Origin: Apodospora peruviana
Taxonomy: Eukaryota; Ascomycota; Sordariomycetes; Sordariales; Lasiosphaeriaceae
DNA length: 64,000 nt
Assembly (NCBI GenBank): GCA_033439685.1
Contig: JAUEDM010000006.1
Coordinates: forward strand, 1,426,001 to 1,490,000
Reading direction: 5' to 3'
Notes under the pieces: model-generated
Seen by the model: the letters and a program-made list of their open reading frames with translations, nothing else
Told to the model about the DNA's origin: nothing
The model's database searches: none
Shown: piece by piece, positions 10,545-22,907 of the stretch
Layout: each line of letters begins with the position of its first letter
Numbering within the stretch: the stretch's first letter is position 1
Made by a program: the position numbers and the translations under genes

Positions 10545-11008
10545 CCATGCTTCTTTCAGACCAAGTAAAGGTATGTAGGTAGATACGCTCAACCCGTCGT
10601 CGAACTTGCATGCCCACGTGGACGGTGACCGGGTAATTGAAAATCACTTTGGAACCCCCAATCACACCGAAGACGCTTCAATAGAGTCCCAACTTGCCTC
10701 CTGCGAGGTCATCCAACAATTACGGGAGACAAAAGAACCACAACTGAAAACAGGTTGTGAAATGGTTGATGGTTAAAGGTTGATAATGACAAGACCCACG
10801 TGGAACGGGAAGTGGCGTCGGCTCCCGTCCCGCAAACGTCTTCATCATTACTCGTCAGGGCTTAGTGTAAAATGCCACTCATCTGATAAGCCGGGCGGCA
10901 TTTCTACAGAACCATGATCCCAAACAAAGGGATAACACTAATATTGAAGTTCCAAACTCAGCGAGTGTAATTTTATGTATATTCATGATAATATAATCGG
11001 CTGGTTTT
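10545..11008. other. Intergenic region, phosphatase promoter side
   Basis: 464 bp between the phosphatase start and the 3' end of the tRNA-lysidine synthase gene, both on the minus strand. No gene is seen. It must contain the phosphatase promoter and the synthase terminator. Confidence 0.5.
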
Positions 11009-13463
11009 TTATCCTGATAGCTGGGACACATTACGGGCACTCCTCCCATTCCGCGAGGCCTCCGCGCTCCTGAGCATATCAATCCGTCGCGAAGTCAAAA
11101 ATGAGAGAGCAGCAGACCTCAGCCGCTGCCCATGACCACCACGTAGACGTCCGGTCCGCTGAGGAGCTCTACCTCTTAAATCCCACGTGGTGGTCTTCTT
11201 CGGTGCTGGTTGACGGCCTTTGCTCCGACTTCTCCGTCCGCTCTTGCGCCCAATATCAAAGTCCACTTTCCTGTACCTAATCTCCCACTGGACAAAATTG
11301 TCCGCGCCAGGTAGCGCAATATCCAACGTCGGCAGCGCCAGGAGTTGAGGTTTGCCAGCCATCTCTTCGGCAGCTTCTTGAAGGTACACATCGATCCACT
11401 CTCTTTTGGGCCGTCCCTCAGTTAGGTCTGCGGCACCCTCTTCCACCGAGGAGAGTAACGTGTCCTGTCCTTCCAAGCTGGAGCTGCTACCACCGGCTCT
11501 GTCGTCCGCGCTGGCCCGGCTTAGAGTAAGCCCGGGATATCTCGACCAATAGTCGCCGCCGGCCAAAACGTCGGAAACGTTCGCCGTGGCATAGATTGCC
11601 GGTAGCGTGGACCGGATCTTCCCCGGGGCATATCGCTTCAGCATCAGCGCCAGCATCGTCTTGCTCTCGCGGTCGACGAGACCTTCCCGGAAAGGCTTGT
11701 GGTGTTCCATCTCAAAAGGCGCAATGCGCACGCCCATCGGGAGCCGGTTCTTTACCCGGATCCAATACCGGCCGTCGTAGAGACTCCAGTCGCTCCAAGG
11801 GTGCCAACTCCACTGCTTCGGGTGTTTTCGATAGCGCCCCCGGAAAGCAGTTCGAGTTACTTCTACCGATGGCCTCGGCACGTTCGAGACGTAAGGCGCC
11901 CGCGCCAGCAGCCAGCGGAGGCCAAACTCTCCCGTGAGGGGAATGAAGTGAACGCCGCAGATCACGTACGGCTTGGGCGGCCCTCGAGGCATAGGAATGG
12001 ACATCTTTTGATCCCTGGTAGCTAGAGTTGGGGTCTCCGTTGCTAGGGATGGAAAGAGGAGCGAAACCGCATAGTCGAGATTTTTAACCGGAGCGACGTC
12101 TTGCTCCGGCGTCACTAGTGAAAGTAGTCTACGTATGAGGAGGGCTGCAATGACGCGGTAATGCTCGATCCGCTTTTGGCGGTGGACTGGAGACCTTGCG
12201 GCTCGCCTTGGGACTTTGGAGAGAGCAATTTCAGGCAGTTCAACCACAACGGTACCGACGTTGGGCGCAAACTCGCAGATGGTCGTCCGCTCCAGGAGCC
12301 TGTCTGTCTCGGCTTCCTCGGTGGCCACCTTGTCTCTGCACCGCTCTGCGAGCTGGAGAATCGCCGGTTTCTGCAACGCAGCCGGCAGCTCGTGGTTCTT
12401 GTACATGTACCTCACCGCATTTCTCTGCGTAAAAGTTGGGTCGTGATTGGTATGGTCCTCAACCCAGGGGATGCCGTTTTGAAGACATGTTGCAATCAGC
12501 CGTTCCTTGCTGAACTGCAGCAATGGCCGGTAGATCATGATGCCGCCATCCTCGATCGGAATGGGCGATGGCATTGGCGCGCGCTTACTACCCGTGGCAA
12601 TGTCGTAAAAGCCGTCAACACAATCGGAATTTAATCCTTTTTTCATCTCCTCGGCAAGGACCTCGGGGTCCATCTCGTCTCTCAGGTGCCTCCTCAGCAT
12701 AGAGCGCTGGTGATTGTTAGGTCTCATGCGCCATATCGGGTCCTGGCGCAGCTGGTCGTCGATGAAGCCGCTCTGCCAGACACCGTGCTTGGTATAGCAC
12801 TCGGGAATGTCGGTCGCCGCCCGGATTCCCTGCAGTCCCCGGAAGCTCTGCCCAGCCATCAGCCTCATCAGCACTGTCTCGTACTGGTCATCCTCATTGT
12901 GCGCCGTGAGCAGCGAGACAGCTTTCCGCTCCAAGCACACCCTGCCAAGCAAATCGTATCGAAGGCGGCGAGCCACAGTCTCAAAGTTTGGGAGGTCCTT
13001 GGGACTGCCGTGTATGCCGAACTTGTGCCATTTGATTTGCCTCACGCCGGCCTTAAGGTTGAGTTTACTCTGGAGAGTCTCGACAACTTTCTGGGCCTCT
13101 GCAGAGCTGCCTTCACGCAGACCATGGTCGATGATCACACCAGCCAAACTACCGACAGGGTTGTCCGAGAGCCTGAAGAAGGGGGATGAGTATTTCCGGG
13201 CTTTCTGGCAGAGATAAGCCAGGGCCATGGAATCAACGCCACCACTTATAGCCAGAACTGCAAGACACACGGGCAGGCTGTGTCAGTCTAGGTTTGTGCA
13301 ATGGCAAGAAATGACTTGATAAACAAAACACACCAACTCTCTGGTCATAGTGGCTCCGTGCCCAAGGGAAGCGCGGCGGGCAGACGGCCTGGACCGCGTC
13401 GACGAATTCATGGACACTGATTGCCCGCGCGCTACGGTGCAAGACCTGTGGTGTCGTGCTCAT
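11009..13463 (-). CDS. tRNA(Ile)-lysidine synthase-type PP-loop ATPase (TilS family)
   Basis: Exon 1 13463-13334, intron 13258-13333 (GTGTGT...GCAG), exon 2 13257-11009; 2379 nt in frame, 792 aa. The PP-loop LAISGGVDSMALAYL lies right after the junction at about residue 45. The TilS-specific stretch LLTAHNEDDQYETVLMRL and the GLQGI region follow, so the N-terminal ATPase and the lysidine synthase core are both present. In bacteria and organelles TilS converts C34 of tRNA-Ile(CAU) to lysidine with ATP. In fungi the protein is expected to act on the mitochondrial tRNA (inference from the family). The C-terminal ~350 residues are fungal-specific, contain tryptophan- and arginine-rich segments, and end in a basic region. 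No classical presequence is obvious; an Arg-rich N-terminus (LHRSARAISVHEF) could serve. Confidence 0.88.
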
Positions 13464-14105
13464 TCCATTGCCTGGACGAAGATCATCAAATCTTATGCGC
13501 TTGAGGCATTCGACCTCGACCTGTCGACACTCTAACGATCTCGAGACGCGAAGTGAGTTGAGAGTGGGGAAACCAATTGAAATGAATTGGATTTGGACCT
13601 GGCCCAAGCTCTCCAGATCAACCTGCGTCCCGCCGTGGCGTCCTGCCAGGGTCCCTGCGAGGGCGGCATGACCTCACAGGGGACCAGGCCTGTAAGCGCG
13701 TTTGCCTGCCGGGAGCTTCAACAGCGCGCTCCGATCTCGAAGTCGGAAGCGAGAAAAAAAGAGCTTCGAGATTTGGTCTTTACGATCCGATCAGACGATA
13801 TCTCGGCAAGCAAACCACCACTAAGAAAGACAATTGTGTCAATTGATACCACAACAACTAGTCGGCTCTATTGTTCTTCATGAGCTGATCCCCATTTTTC
13901 GACTACATCCCCCGGCCCGGCACAGCGCATCGCATAGCTTAGCTCTCCAAACTCGAGAACACAAACAGCTTTGCGCCCATGATCCATCCAGGCGCAGCGA
14001 CATAAAACTCGAGCATCTTTGCGCCTAGATACAACCAACCTCCCAACCGACCGCGATCTCGTATACCTCCACAACGAACGAACCCAGACACACCCTCCCG
14101 TCAAA
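13464..14105. promoter_or_regulatory. Divergent intergenic region
   Basis: About 640 bp between the TilS-like gene (minus) and the SAM carrier (plus). It contains both promoters and leaders. No coding content is recognised. Confidence 0.5.
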
Positions 14106-15017
14106 ATGTCCCAAACACCGGGCCCACCACCATTCCAAACCGCCCTCCTAGCCGGCGCCCTGGCAGGCACAACAGTCGACCTCTCCTTGTTCCCCCTCGA
14201 CACACTGAAAACCCGCCTCCAGTCCTCCGCCGGCTTTTTTGCGAGTGGTGGTTTTCGCGGCATTTACAGAGGCGTTGGGTCAGCGGTAGTTGGGTCCGCC
14301 CCAGGCGCCTCATTTTTTTTCGTCACATACGAAGCAACAAAGTCTCTTCTCCTTTCCTCATCTGACGTCAAATCGTCGGGGTGGCATCACATGGCGGCCG
14401 CAAGTTTAGGCGAAATCGCCGCCTGCGCTATACGCGTCCCGACAGAAGTCGTGAAGCAGCGCGCGCAGGCCGGCCAGCACGGCGGCTCTTCTTTACAGTC
14501 TCTCGTCGCTATACTGTCGCAACGTCCAGCCATCGGACTGACCGGGGTCTGGAGGGAACTCTATCGGGGTTGGGGAATCACGGTAATGCGCGAGGTGCCG
14601 TTTACGGTCCTCCAGTTTCCACTGTGGGAAGCCCTAAAAGCATGGGGTCGCGAAAGAAAAATCAGGACCGGCAGAGGTCTATTTGGGGATATACCGTTAG
14701 GAGGGGGGAAAGGAAAAGAAGTTAGTGCCGCCGAATCGGCGCTCTACGGGAGTTTTTCGGGAGCCGTGGCTGCCGGCGTGACCACCCCCCTCGATGTGCT
14801 CAAGACGCGCGTCATGCTCAGCACGCAGCGCGAGCACCAAGGTATCGGGCATATAATACGGACTATTTACCAAGAAAACGGGATACGGCCGTTTTTTGCA
14901 GGCATCGGGCCCCGGGTCATGTGGATCAGTGCCGGCGGGGCGATTTTCTTGGGGAGTTACCAGTGGGCGGTTAATGCCATGACAGAAGACAGGAAGCGGG
15001 AAGAGGGGTTGAGGTGA
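14106..15017 (+). CDS. PET8: Mitochondrial S-adenosylmethionine carrier
   Basis: Intronless, 303 aa, the usual length for the mitochondrial carrier family. The start is the ATG at 14106, because the open frame upstream lacks carrier homology. The three carrier signature repeats are PLDTLKTRLQ (repeat 1), PTEVVKQRAQ (repeat 2) and PLDVLKTRVM (repeat 3), each followed by the family aromatic/basic helix. The second signature with Thr-Glu and Val-Val and the short N-terminus are typical of yeast Pet8/SAMC. It imports cytosolic SAM into the matrix in exchange for S-adenosylhomocysteine, feeding mitochondrial methylation, biotin, lipoate and ubiquinone synthesis. COQ2, an enzyme of ubiquinone synthesis, is in the same window but not nearby. 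Specificity is inferred from signature residues. Confidence 0.9.
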   Translation: MSQTPGPPPFQTALLAGALAGTTVDLSLFPLDTLKTRLQSSAGFFASGGFRGIYRGVGSAVVGSAPGASFFFVTYEATKSLLLSSSDVKSSGWHHMAAASLGEIAACAIRVPTEVVKQRAQAGQHGGSSLQSLVAILSQRPAIGLTGVWRELYRGWGITVMREVPFTVLQFPLWEALKAWGRERKIRTGRGLFGDIPLGGGKGKEVSAAESALYGSFSGAVAAGVTTPLDVLKTRVMLSTQREHQGIGHIIRTIYQENGIRPFFAGIGPRVMWISAGGAIFLGSYQWAVNAMTEDRKREEGLR

Positions 15018-15279
15018 TGATGATGGTTGTATAAAGAGATAGGATAGAGTGCGGACATTTGTATATATTATGTACCTTTTTTGAAACCCGTTTTATGTAC
15101 CGTTAGAGAAAAGAATATACCCCATACAACACATCATACAACCTAACAGGGATGGCTCATGGACACTGCCATCAAAGATACCCTAACATTCAGAAGAGAC
15201 ATACCCGCCCACACCACGCCCAATGAACATCCCAAACGACAACAGAACAGAAACATGCTACTCTCCCTCAGAAACCAAA

Positions 15280-18200
15280 TCAAGCAGCCGCAGCAACCGA
15301 CGAAGGTGCCTGCTGCGTCTGTTCATGGCCAACTCCCGTCGGCGATGCTGTCTCCTCTCCACCTCCTTCCGACAGCGCAGCCGGTGGCGGGAAAGGAATC
15401 TTCTTCCTACCATTAGCCTTGTAGTGAAGCACAATATCGTTCCCGCCTTTCCAGACATGCGCCCGCAGCGTAGCTAAGCTCATCGTAATCGGTAACAACT
15501 GTTTTGCCAGAAAAATGTCAGTAATCAACACCAAACAATACAAGAAAAAGGCGGGGGTGCGGACCTGATCATTACAATACAGCTCCAAGTACTCCTCTGG
15601 CCTCAACGCGTCAGCGTCCCGACCATCATCCGTCTCTTTCCCAGAAAGCGACGGCGATCCTTCCCCATCCTGTGTCTGCTGCTTCTGCGGCGGCTGAGGC
15701 TCGATCCTCTCCGCCACATACGCCAAAATCTTCTTCACCCTCAACATCCGGTTCGCATTCAACCGATTATTTCCGTCCGCCGCCGTGATAGCGGGCAACT
15801 CATCTCTCCAAGGGTACAAAACGAACGACACCTTGACCGGATCCTTGGGCGGAATCGCGTTCAGGAGCAGCACTTCCCCAAGCCACTGGGGGCCCCTTTT
15901 CTCAATGACATCCGCATCAGCACCGACTGTCGCGACAGTCCCACGATACAGCTCGGCCGAGCCGCCCGAGGTCTCCTCTTGCAAGATCACCTTAGTACCG
16001 GCCGGCAGTTTGAGGACAGGCGTGTCGTTAGGTAAGCTCGGGCAGATCCTCGTTTCCACAAGATTCTCCGGGCTCTCGGCCAGCTGTTTCTCGTACTCGT
16101 CGTGCAGTTTCTGTATGACACCCAGAAAACTGTCCTCGAACTCCTTTTCGTGGTTGGACGATGACTCGGACTCCTCGGCTCGCTCATCGACGACCGCCGG
16201 CTTCTCGGCTGCCGTCGTCGAGGCGGACCGCCCTAGCTTCATCGAGCCAAAGGACATGTTCATGCGAAATTTCTTCTTCCCAAACGGTGTGCCGGGAGAC
16301 TTGCCGTTGTCCTTGTCTTTGCCGTCCTTGCTGTCCTTGTCCTTGTCTTTTCCATTTTCGAAGTTGGGCGTCTTCAGCGCCGCAGCCTTATCTTCCGACG
16401 GCCGGGCCGTCTCGGCAGCAGGAGTTTGGGCCGGTTTCGGCGTCGCCTCGGGCGAATGTATCGCATCGGAGAAGTAGTCCTCCCGCTCCACAGACGGCCG
16501 GCTTAACTGAGACGACCGCTTGTCGATAGGGCTGAGCGGAGTCGCAAGCTGGCCTTCAAGGACAGGAGGCATGGGCGAGCCTGGCGTGGCAGATGCTATG
16601 GCCAAGCCCGGGGTCATGGGCGGATATTGCATCCCGTTCGCTCGCGGGGTGGTACCGGGTGTCTCCGACATCACCCATCCAGGCGGTGGCGGTATCGATA
16701 TCGCTAACGGTGAGTTCACCCGTCCCACTGTGATTCGCTTTTCCACTGCCTCATTCAGCTTCTGCCTGTGCGCTTCATCGCGCCGAATTTCTTCGTCGAT
16801 GAGGTTGGCAAACAGATATCGCAGAATCCACTTTCCGAGGTTTACTGTCCTGGTATTAGCACAGGAGTCAAAGTTGATCGAGACATGAATTTCACATACT
16901 CCTCTGATCCTCACGGAACTCCACGGGTTCTTCCAGTGTGAGTTCGTCCGCGTACATCTCTGCATCGAAACAGTTGAAAGGTTCCAACACGACCGTCAGG
17001 CTCCCAGAGCTGGTGTCAATCGAACACCATGGTGCAACTGCTTCCAGAGTGTTGACTTCGGGCTCCACGTCTTCTAGGTGTCTCTTTCCAAAACTCTTGA
17101 TGGGTTGGCACTTTGTCAGACGTTAGCAGAGCAGCTCAAGATTCGAGTATGGAGTTCGCTCACTTTAATTAAATCCCACAGTAAAACATCACCAGCGGTA
17201 TCCAACGTCAACACTCGCCTCCTGTCATTTAAGAGGCGGTGCTTGACCAGTCCAAATTGACCCTCAATGGTTTCTTCGGGCAGCTGGTGAATTGGCTCCA
17301 CGCTAGGAGCCACTGGCTCTGGTAGTACATCCGACCCTTTGCGGCCAAGGCTCACTGTCGAATCATCCTCGTCTCTAGTCAACGATAATGGGAAAGCTGC
17401 GGTGTTTGATATCCGTAGAATGGATTTGGAAGATATCTCCTTCTTCCCTGATCCGTTTACCGGTGGGACAGGTTGGAATGATGGCACAGAACTCTCTCTG
17501 CTTCGTGCCACCACTACGGACGCCCGATGCTGCTTGAAAGAGTCGGGAAGCCGAATGTCGGCGGTGGTGTCCACATTCTGCCACCTGTTGATAGACGACC
17601 GCGATGTCGCAGTCCATATGCAGTCGCCGCAGGCAACCACCTTGCTAACGCCGTCGTTCTCCTGCGCGATAGCTATCGACAGCCCATCGTCCATTTCTCC
17701 CTCAGTGCCCCGCACATCCGTCTTGACCACCAAGCCTGAGCGATCGCTGCTGTAGAAGACGTTCAGTTCCGGATCCTCAGAGAACAGCGACCAGACGCTA
17801 TCATTATGCATGGTGAGTGTGTGCATGCACCGCCCAGCCGTGACACTCCACACTTTGACGGTCTGATCCGAACTCGCCGTCATGACCATATCACCGGATT
17901 CGTTCACCAAGATGGCGCGAATGTTGTCCGTATGGCCGACAAATTTGGTGATGCGCTTCCCCGTCTTGGGGTCCCACAAGCGGACAATGCTCTCCGGGCC
18001 ACCACTTGCGAGAATGCTCGGGTTGACGCTCAGGGCATACACGCTGCCTTTCTCGGTGACCTCCTCGCCGCTCACATCGATCTCTAAAGACTTGCCGCCT
18101 CCTGCCAAGTCCCACAGATATATTTTGCGGTCAAGGCCACCAGAGGCAACCCACGTGGTAGACTGGTTTGGTGTTGCAACACACTTAACGTAGTCGGCGT

Positions 18201-18898
18201 GCTGGCCGATAGTCGCAGGCTCCTTGGCATCGCTCCCGTGCGGTCGCCATACCTTGACGAGCAAGTCCGACGAGGCCGAGACGACGGCAGTGTGCTGGTG
18301 CGCAAGGGCAATATCATTGATCCAGTGCGTATGTGCTTGAGTCTGCGAGCGGAATCGGGTGGTCTGCCTCGATTTGCCATTGGCGCGCGTAAAGGTCGTC
18401 GTATCGGTGACGGCAGAATGGCTGCCCCCAGGTACGAGGAGATCGCGGTCTATGTCCCAGGCGCATACGACGCCGTCGCGGCCACCGGAATATCTGTAGC
18501 ATGAAGTGTCAGGCACAGTCTCGGGGTATACGGTCTGCCTGTGTGACCAGAGATCGGATGGGCGGATCAAGTCGTCTTACAGAATGGCATTGTCGTGGTC
18601 GATAGCCAAGCCATTGACGCCGAGCCTGTGGCCGCCAGGCGACGAATTGGGAAGCTCAAGAACTTTTCATGCCAAAAGAGACGGGTCAGCCAGATATTCT
18701 CAATCTCGAGTATGTCTTCCATGTTGGCGAACTCGGGTGTCGATACGCGCGCGCTCGTGGCACCAGAGAGATGCGGGGTTTCCACTTGTGCCATGGAAGC
18801 TGGCGGAAGACAGACAAGCATGGCGACAAGACACCAGACAGGACAGTAGAGGAGAAAGACAAACCATAGCTTATCCTCTGGCGCGCCTTCTTGGCCAT
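15280..18898 (-). CDS. WDR48/UAF1-type WD40 protein with DUF3337 C-terminus
   Basis: Six exons: 18898-18865, 18662-18581, 18493-17164, 17110-16900, 16844-15565 and 15498-15280. The sum of 3156 nt is exactly in frame (1051 aa). All introns have GT-AG ends; branch CTGAC/CTAAC is visible in several. The N-terminus reads MAKKARQRISY then LPNSSPGGHRLGVNGLAID, followed by seven or so WD repeats (YSGGRDGVVCAWDI, VSASSDLLVKVWRP, VASGGLDRKIYLWDL, MTASSDQTVKVWS and others). The C-terminal half has a long Ser/Lys/Asp-rich linker and a ubiquitin-like DUF3337-type end (LRAHVWKGGNDIVLHYK). In animals WDR48 activates the deubiquitinases USP1/USP12/USP46; S. pombe Bun107 does the same for Ubp9. A role as deubiquitinase activator is inferred from the family. 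Confidence 0.9.
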
Positions 18899-19880
18899 GT
18901 CGCAGGTGGAGAGGTGCCGCGACAATCATGCGCGGGTGGTGGTGAGAGCTTGCTCTGGTAAGCGAAATATGCGCGCAGATAGCTGCGCGTGGGTAGCCGT
19001 GCCTGTCTTTGTCTTTGGCGCCGCTTCGTTTGTTCTTGTACTGACGAGGGAGAATGACGAATTTCGAGGTCGTCGTCAGAGCCAATATCAGATGGTTTAT
19101 GGCTACAAGACGTTGGATGATTAACCCTAGTTCTAGAACTAGGCGGCTGGGCTGTGATGGGGTTGGATAGGTTCGAAGTTGGGGCGGGTTCTGCGTTGAG
19201 CGCCCCCAAGACAACAACAGCTTCAACTGGTAAAATCCGCTGGGACGGCGGGCCAAGAACACTTATTACTGCAAGACGATGGATTGGGAAGCTTGGAACT
19301 GCACATGGTGCATCACTTCCAGGTTGGCGGGGATGATCCTGTCACCCCATGAACCACCTATGTCCCATCGGTCCCAGATCAACGGCTAAAGCTGCCCAGA
19401 AGATCCAGACGATGGTAGGTGACGCCACACTTTCTGTGGTGATAACTCCCTAGCACCCCGCTAAAAGCCCACTGCATGGCGCTACAAAGTACAAACTGGA
19501 GAAGCGACAGCGAGTGTGGCTGCGTGGCAGGTGCGGTCAACTTTATTCGCCGCAAGTCTTCGGCTGATTTTGGAAGGTGAACGACCAACCTCCAACTCCA
19601 ACGACACTTCAGACCCGCGACAGCTAGAGTCAATAACGCGGCTCAGGACTTCACCATGATCTCACAATATGATCCAACAATGATAATCAAACAACAATAC
19701 TCAAACAATGATATTCCAACAAAAAAAAAAGCTCCTTTAACACCCCTTACGGTGGAGCGGTTACTCGAACAAATTCAACCCCCCTCCCCCTCCCCCCCTC
19801 TTCCCCCACAGATCGCCATACTCATACAAAAAAATACAAAACAAAAGAAGGCCCCGATACTCTAACAAAACAAAAAACAT
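18899..19880. other. Intergenic region upstream of WDR48-type gene
   Basis: About 980 bp between the 3' end of the Gln-rich gene (19881) and the WDR48-type start, both on the minus strand. It contains short A-rich and C-rich runs around 19700-19860. No gene is recognised. Confidence 0.5.
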
Positions 19881-22009
19881 TCAAGCCCGGTCGTCTTCTT
19901 CGTCGTCATTGCCGCCGGGGCGATCAACTCCCCGGTCGACGAAGATTGTTCCCCGTCGCCGGTCCGCGACCGCGATCGCCGCCTCCTCCGCCGACATCAT
20001 CGGCTCCCAGTCCCAACCACCAGGCCACGGCCCAGTGGCCGCCGCCTGTCCGCGCTCCCGCCTCTCGTCTGCTGCCTGCCCTGTTATTTCCTTCTGTTAG
20101 TTCCAGTTCCAAATGACCCGTTCGGAGAGAGAGAAAAAAGACTTACGGCTGGCCGCCACGAGCCCCTCCCAGGGAGCGGGAACCCGGGCCCCACCGGTCA
20201 GCGCATCCCACGCCGGGGCATTAATCCGGGGGGTTTCCCGGTTGTTAGTGTCCGACGAGTCTTTTTAACGAGAGTTAGCAAATTTATGTTCCCATTGCAC
20301 TTGCAATGTTACAGTGTCACCACTGCAAGGGCCACTTGGTTCCCCGGTAACATACTATCGTCGGACTCGGTGGCCGAAGCCGTCGGCGAAAACCGTCTGA
20401 CCCTAGATCCGGCCGGGGGGCCCAGGTCCCCAGCACGGAGGCAGCGCGACGGGTCGCGCGCGCCGGCTGCCGCCCGTCGGTTCAGGTTCTCCCAGTTGCT
20501 TCCTTTTTGTCCTGTTAGTGATGCCTCTGTGTTTTGTCTTTGTGGGGTTTTGGAAGGGGATGCATTTGTTTTAATACACATGGGGCAAGTCTGGTGATGG
20601 GGAATGCAGTTATTTGATCAACAGGGGCAAGTGATGCTTTCTGGGATATGCAGTTATGTGTTCGACATGGGCAAGTGTTCTTTTTCCGGGGTAGGCAATG
20701 ACTTTCAGCAACATAGGGAAGTGTCTCTTTCTGGAGTCTGCAGTCATTTCTCCGACACGGGGCATTTCTTACGGAACGGCGGCGGCTGGGGGTACCCGCC
20801 CGGATGGTTGGGTGTTGTCGGGTGGTCGCCCACCCAACCCTCCCCCCCAGAAGAGGTCGCAGTCTGCTGCTGCGTCTGCTGCTGCTGCTGGTCGGCGTTT
20901 CTGCGTGCCGTGTCACACGCCGGCAGGTCGGCGATGATCGACATCCTCACGGATGTCGACGGTGTCCGAAGGCGAAAGGGGTCGTCGCTCGACGACGACG
21001 ACGACGACGACTGCTCCCGATTGGCTGTCGCTGGTGGAGAGATTCTCTCCGGCGTAGGCTCTGGCTCAGGTGCCGGAGTCCTGCCCGGAAGGCGCAGCGG
21101 AGCGACCGGGTGCAGCAGCTGCTGGATACGAGCAGCGTGGTCCCACGTTTCTTGCTTGTATTGCTGGTGGTGGTCGCGAATTGCCTCTCTCATGGGTCCA
21201 GGAGGGTGCTGGAAGCGAGCTGTCTGCCCGCCAGTTCCGGTCTGGTATTGCTGCTGCTGTGGGCGCGCTGTCTGTCCTATGGGTTGCTGCTGCTGATAGT
21301 GCTGCTGTCCCGTTGTCTGTCCCCAAGGTTGCTGCTGCTGCCGGTATTGCTGATCGGCGCGAGTTGGCTGTCTCATGGGTTGCCGGTTATACTGCTGCTG
21401 ATGGATCATTTGTCCTGCAGCTTGCTGCTGGTTGTACCGTGCAGTTGTCTGTCCGATGGGCTGTGACTGGTACTGCTGCTGGTTGCGAGCAGTCTGTGGG
21501 ATATGATGCGGCTGATAATGCTGCCAGTTCCGATTCTGTCCAATGCTTTGGGTTTGGTATGGGGGGTCATGGCCGGGACCCGATTGTCCCATGGTTCTTC
21601 CCTGGGACTGCTCAGGCTGGCGAATAGACTGTCCCGGGCTTCTTCCCTGGAACTGCTCAAAGTTACGAGCCTGGATTTGCTCATTACCGCGACCTGCCTG
21701 CCCTATGGTTGTAGCACGACCACGGCCCGGGTTATTTCGAGCTTGTCCTTCCTGTGCCGGTGCTGAAGTCACTGTTGAGGTTGAGCCACCACGTCCTCTG
21801 GTCATGGGGAAGTCGACCCCGCCTGGTTTTGAACGTCAGCATCGAAGCATGCTTTGTAGAGGGTCGTCTGAAAACATACGAGTCACGTCTCCTAGATCTT
21901 GTTCGATCTGTGCTATCAACTCTGGAGTGAAAGCTGGGACTGGGGGTCCGCGCTCTTGTCGACCGGTGCCCTTTCTGGGCGGCGAGGGAGGCATCGTGGT
22001 GTCTGGCAT
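19881..22009 (-). CDS. Gln-rich repeat protein of unknown function
   Basis: I reconstructed five exons: 22009-21880, 21822-20773, 20511-20356, 20260-20147 and 20080-19881. They sum to 1650 nt in frame (549 aa), with matching phases at every junction. Donors are GTATGT, GTAAGA, GTATGT and GTAAGT. Branch sites GCTGAC or CTAAC lie before the acceptors. Intron 1 removes an in-frame TGA that otherwise splits the gene. Residues about 45-330 are a degenerate 15-17-residue repeat built around GQT.R..QQQYQ..PI. Then come a Ser run, a Pro/Gly segment (PGGYPQPPPF) and a charged C-terminus with WPGGWDWEPMMSAEEAA and GTIFVDRGVDRPGG ending in an acidic tail. No enzyme fold, signal peptide or membrane segment is seen. 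The repeat could be prion-like or a coactivator type (speculation). It is not recognised as any named family. Confidence 0.72.
20559..20779 (+). repeat. Degenerate 45-bp tandem repeat (about 5 units) inside an intron
   Basis: Units begin at about 20559, 20604, 20648, 20693 and 20738. Each has the frame ATGCA(g/t)T...CA(a/c)(c/a)(t/g)GGG(c/a)AAGTG...TTTCTGG. Most of the array lies within the 261-nt intron 20512-20772 of the Gln-rich gene, and the intron's own GTAAGA donor lies in the last unit. Confidence 0.85.
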
Positions 22010-22907
22010 ACAAGAATTCACTTGGCTAAAGTGATGTGTTGTTGAAAGCGAGGAGATGATGGATTTTCGGAACGCGGAGAAAAGAGGAGGTGAGAGATTG
22101 TGAAACTCAGAGAAAGGAAGAGATCTTTGGTGTTGTGCACGAAATGAACTGCTGGTTGAAGTGAGGGTGTTCACAGATCTGGTCCGATCGACCGACAAAC
22201 GCGCAGCTGGATGGAAACTTGACTTCGGGGGGTAAAGAAGCGAAGAAAGATTTTGTGCAGGCAGAAGAAAAGAAGGGAAGGATGGGAACGAGCTTCGATT
22301 CGGCACTTAAAAAAGTTTTGGAATCCTGGAGTTTTTCATCCCATCTTGTTCAACCTCTTGCCAGCAGGGACAGTTTTGGCAGGAGTGGCAATCTGGTATT
22401 GTTCCACGCGTCGATTATACGACTGCCACAGCTACAACTACCACAATGCACGCTTTACAGAACCTCCCCCGTACCTCGTGTGAGGAGGCCCTCGCCGCGG
22501 TAGGTCGACGGGAGGCAGGTGTTTCAAGGACATGGCATCTCAACCGCCACAGCCATGCCAGTGACAGCCACTGATCACAGAGCACCTGATCCATACACGG
22601 GCAGTTACAATTTAACATACCGTCCTATGTCATCTCGACTGTCACAGCCATGCCAGTCATGGTCACTGATCACAGAGCTCTGAGCCATACGCACGCAATC
22701 AATACTCGATTTGATGCCTACCTGATTCTTTCAAACCATACTCATGCTCAGTTAATATCGTCCCGAGAGGTCCATAGCATACCGGTGCGTTCAGGGGGAC
22801 CTCAACAGTCAGCTACAGAGCCATCGATCCATACCCATACAATCACAGTTCAATGCGTCCCATTATCTTGACTAGATTACATCCATTTCCATTTCATTGC
22901 CAACGCC
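22010..22907. other. Intergenic region
   Basis: About 900 bp between two minus-strand genes. It holds the promoter of the Gln-rich gene and the 3' region of the small Cys-rich gene. A loose repeat of TGCCAGT..C.CTGATCACAGAGC occurs at about 22555-22580 and 22648-22680. No gene is seen. Confidence 0.5.
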
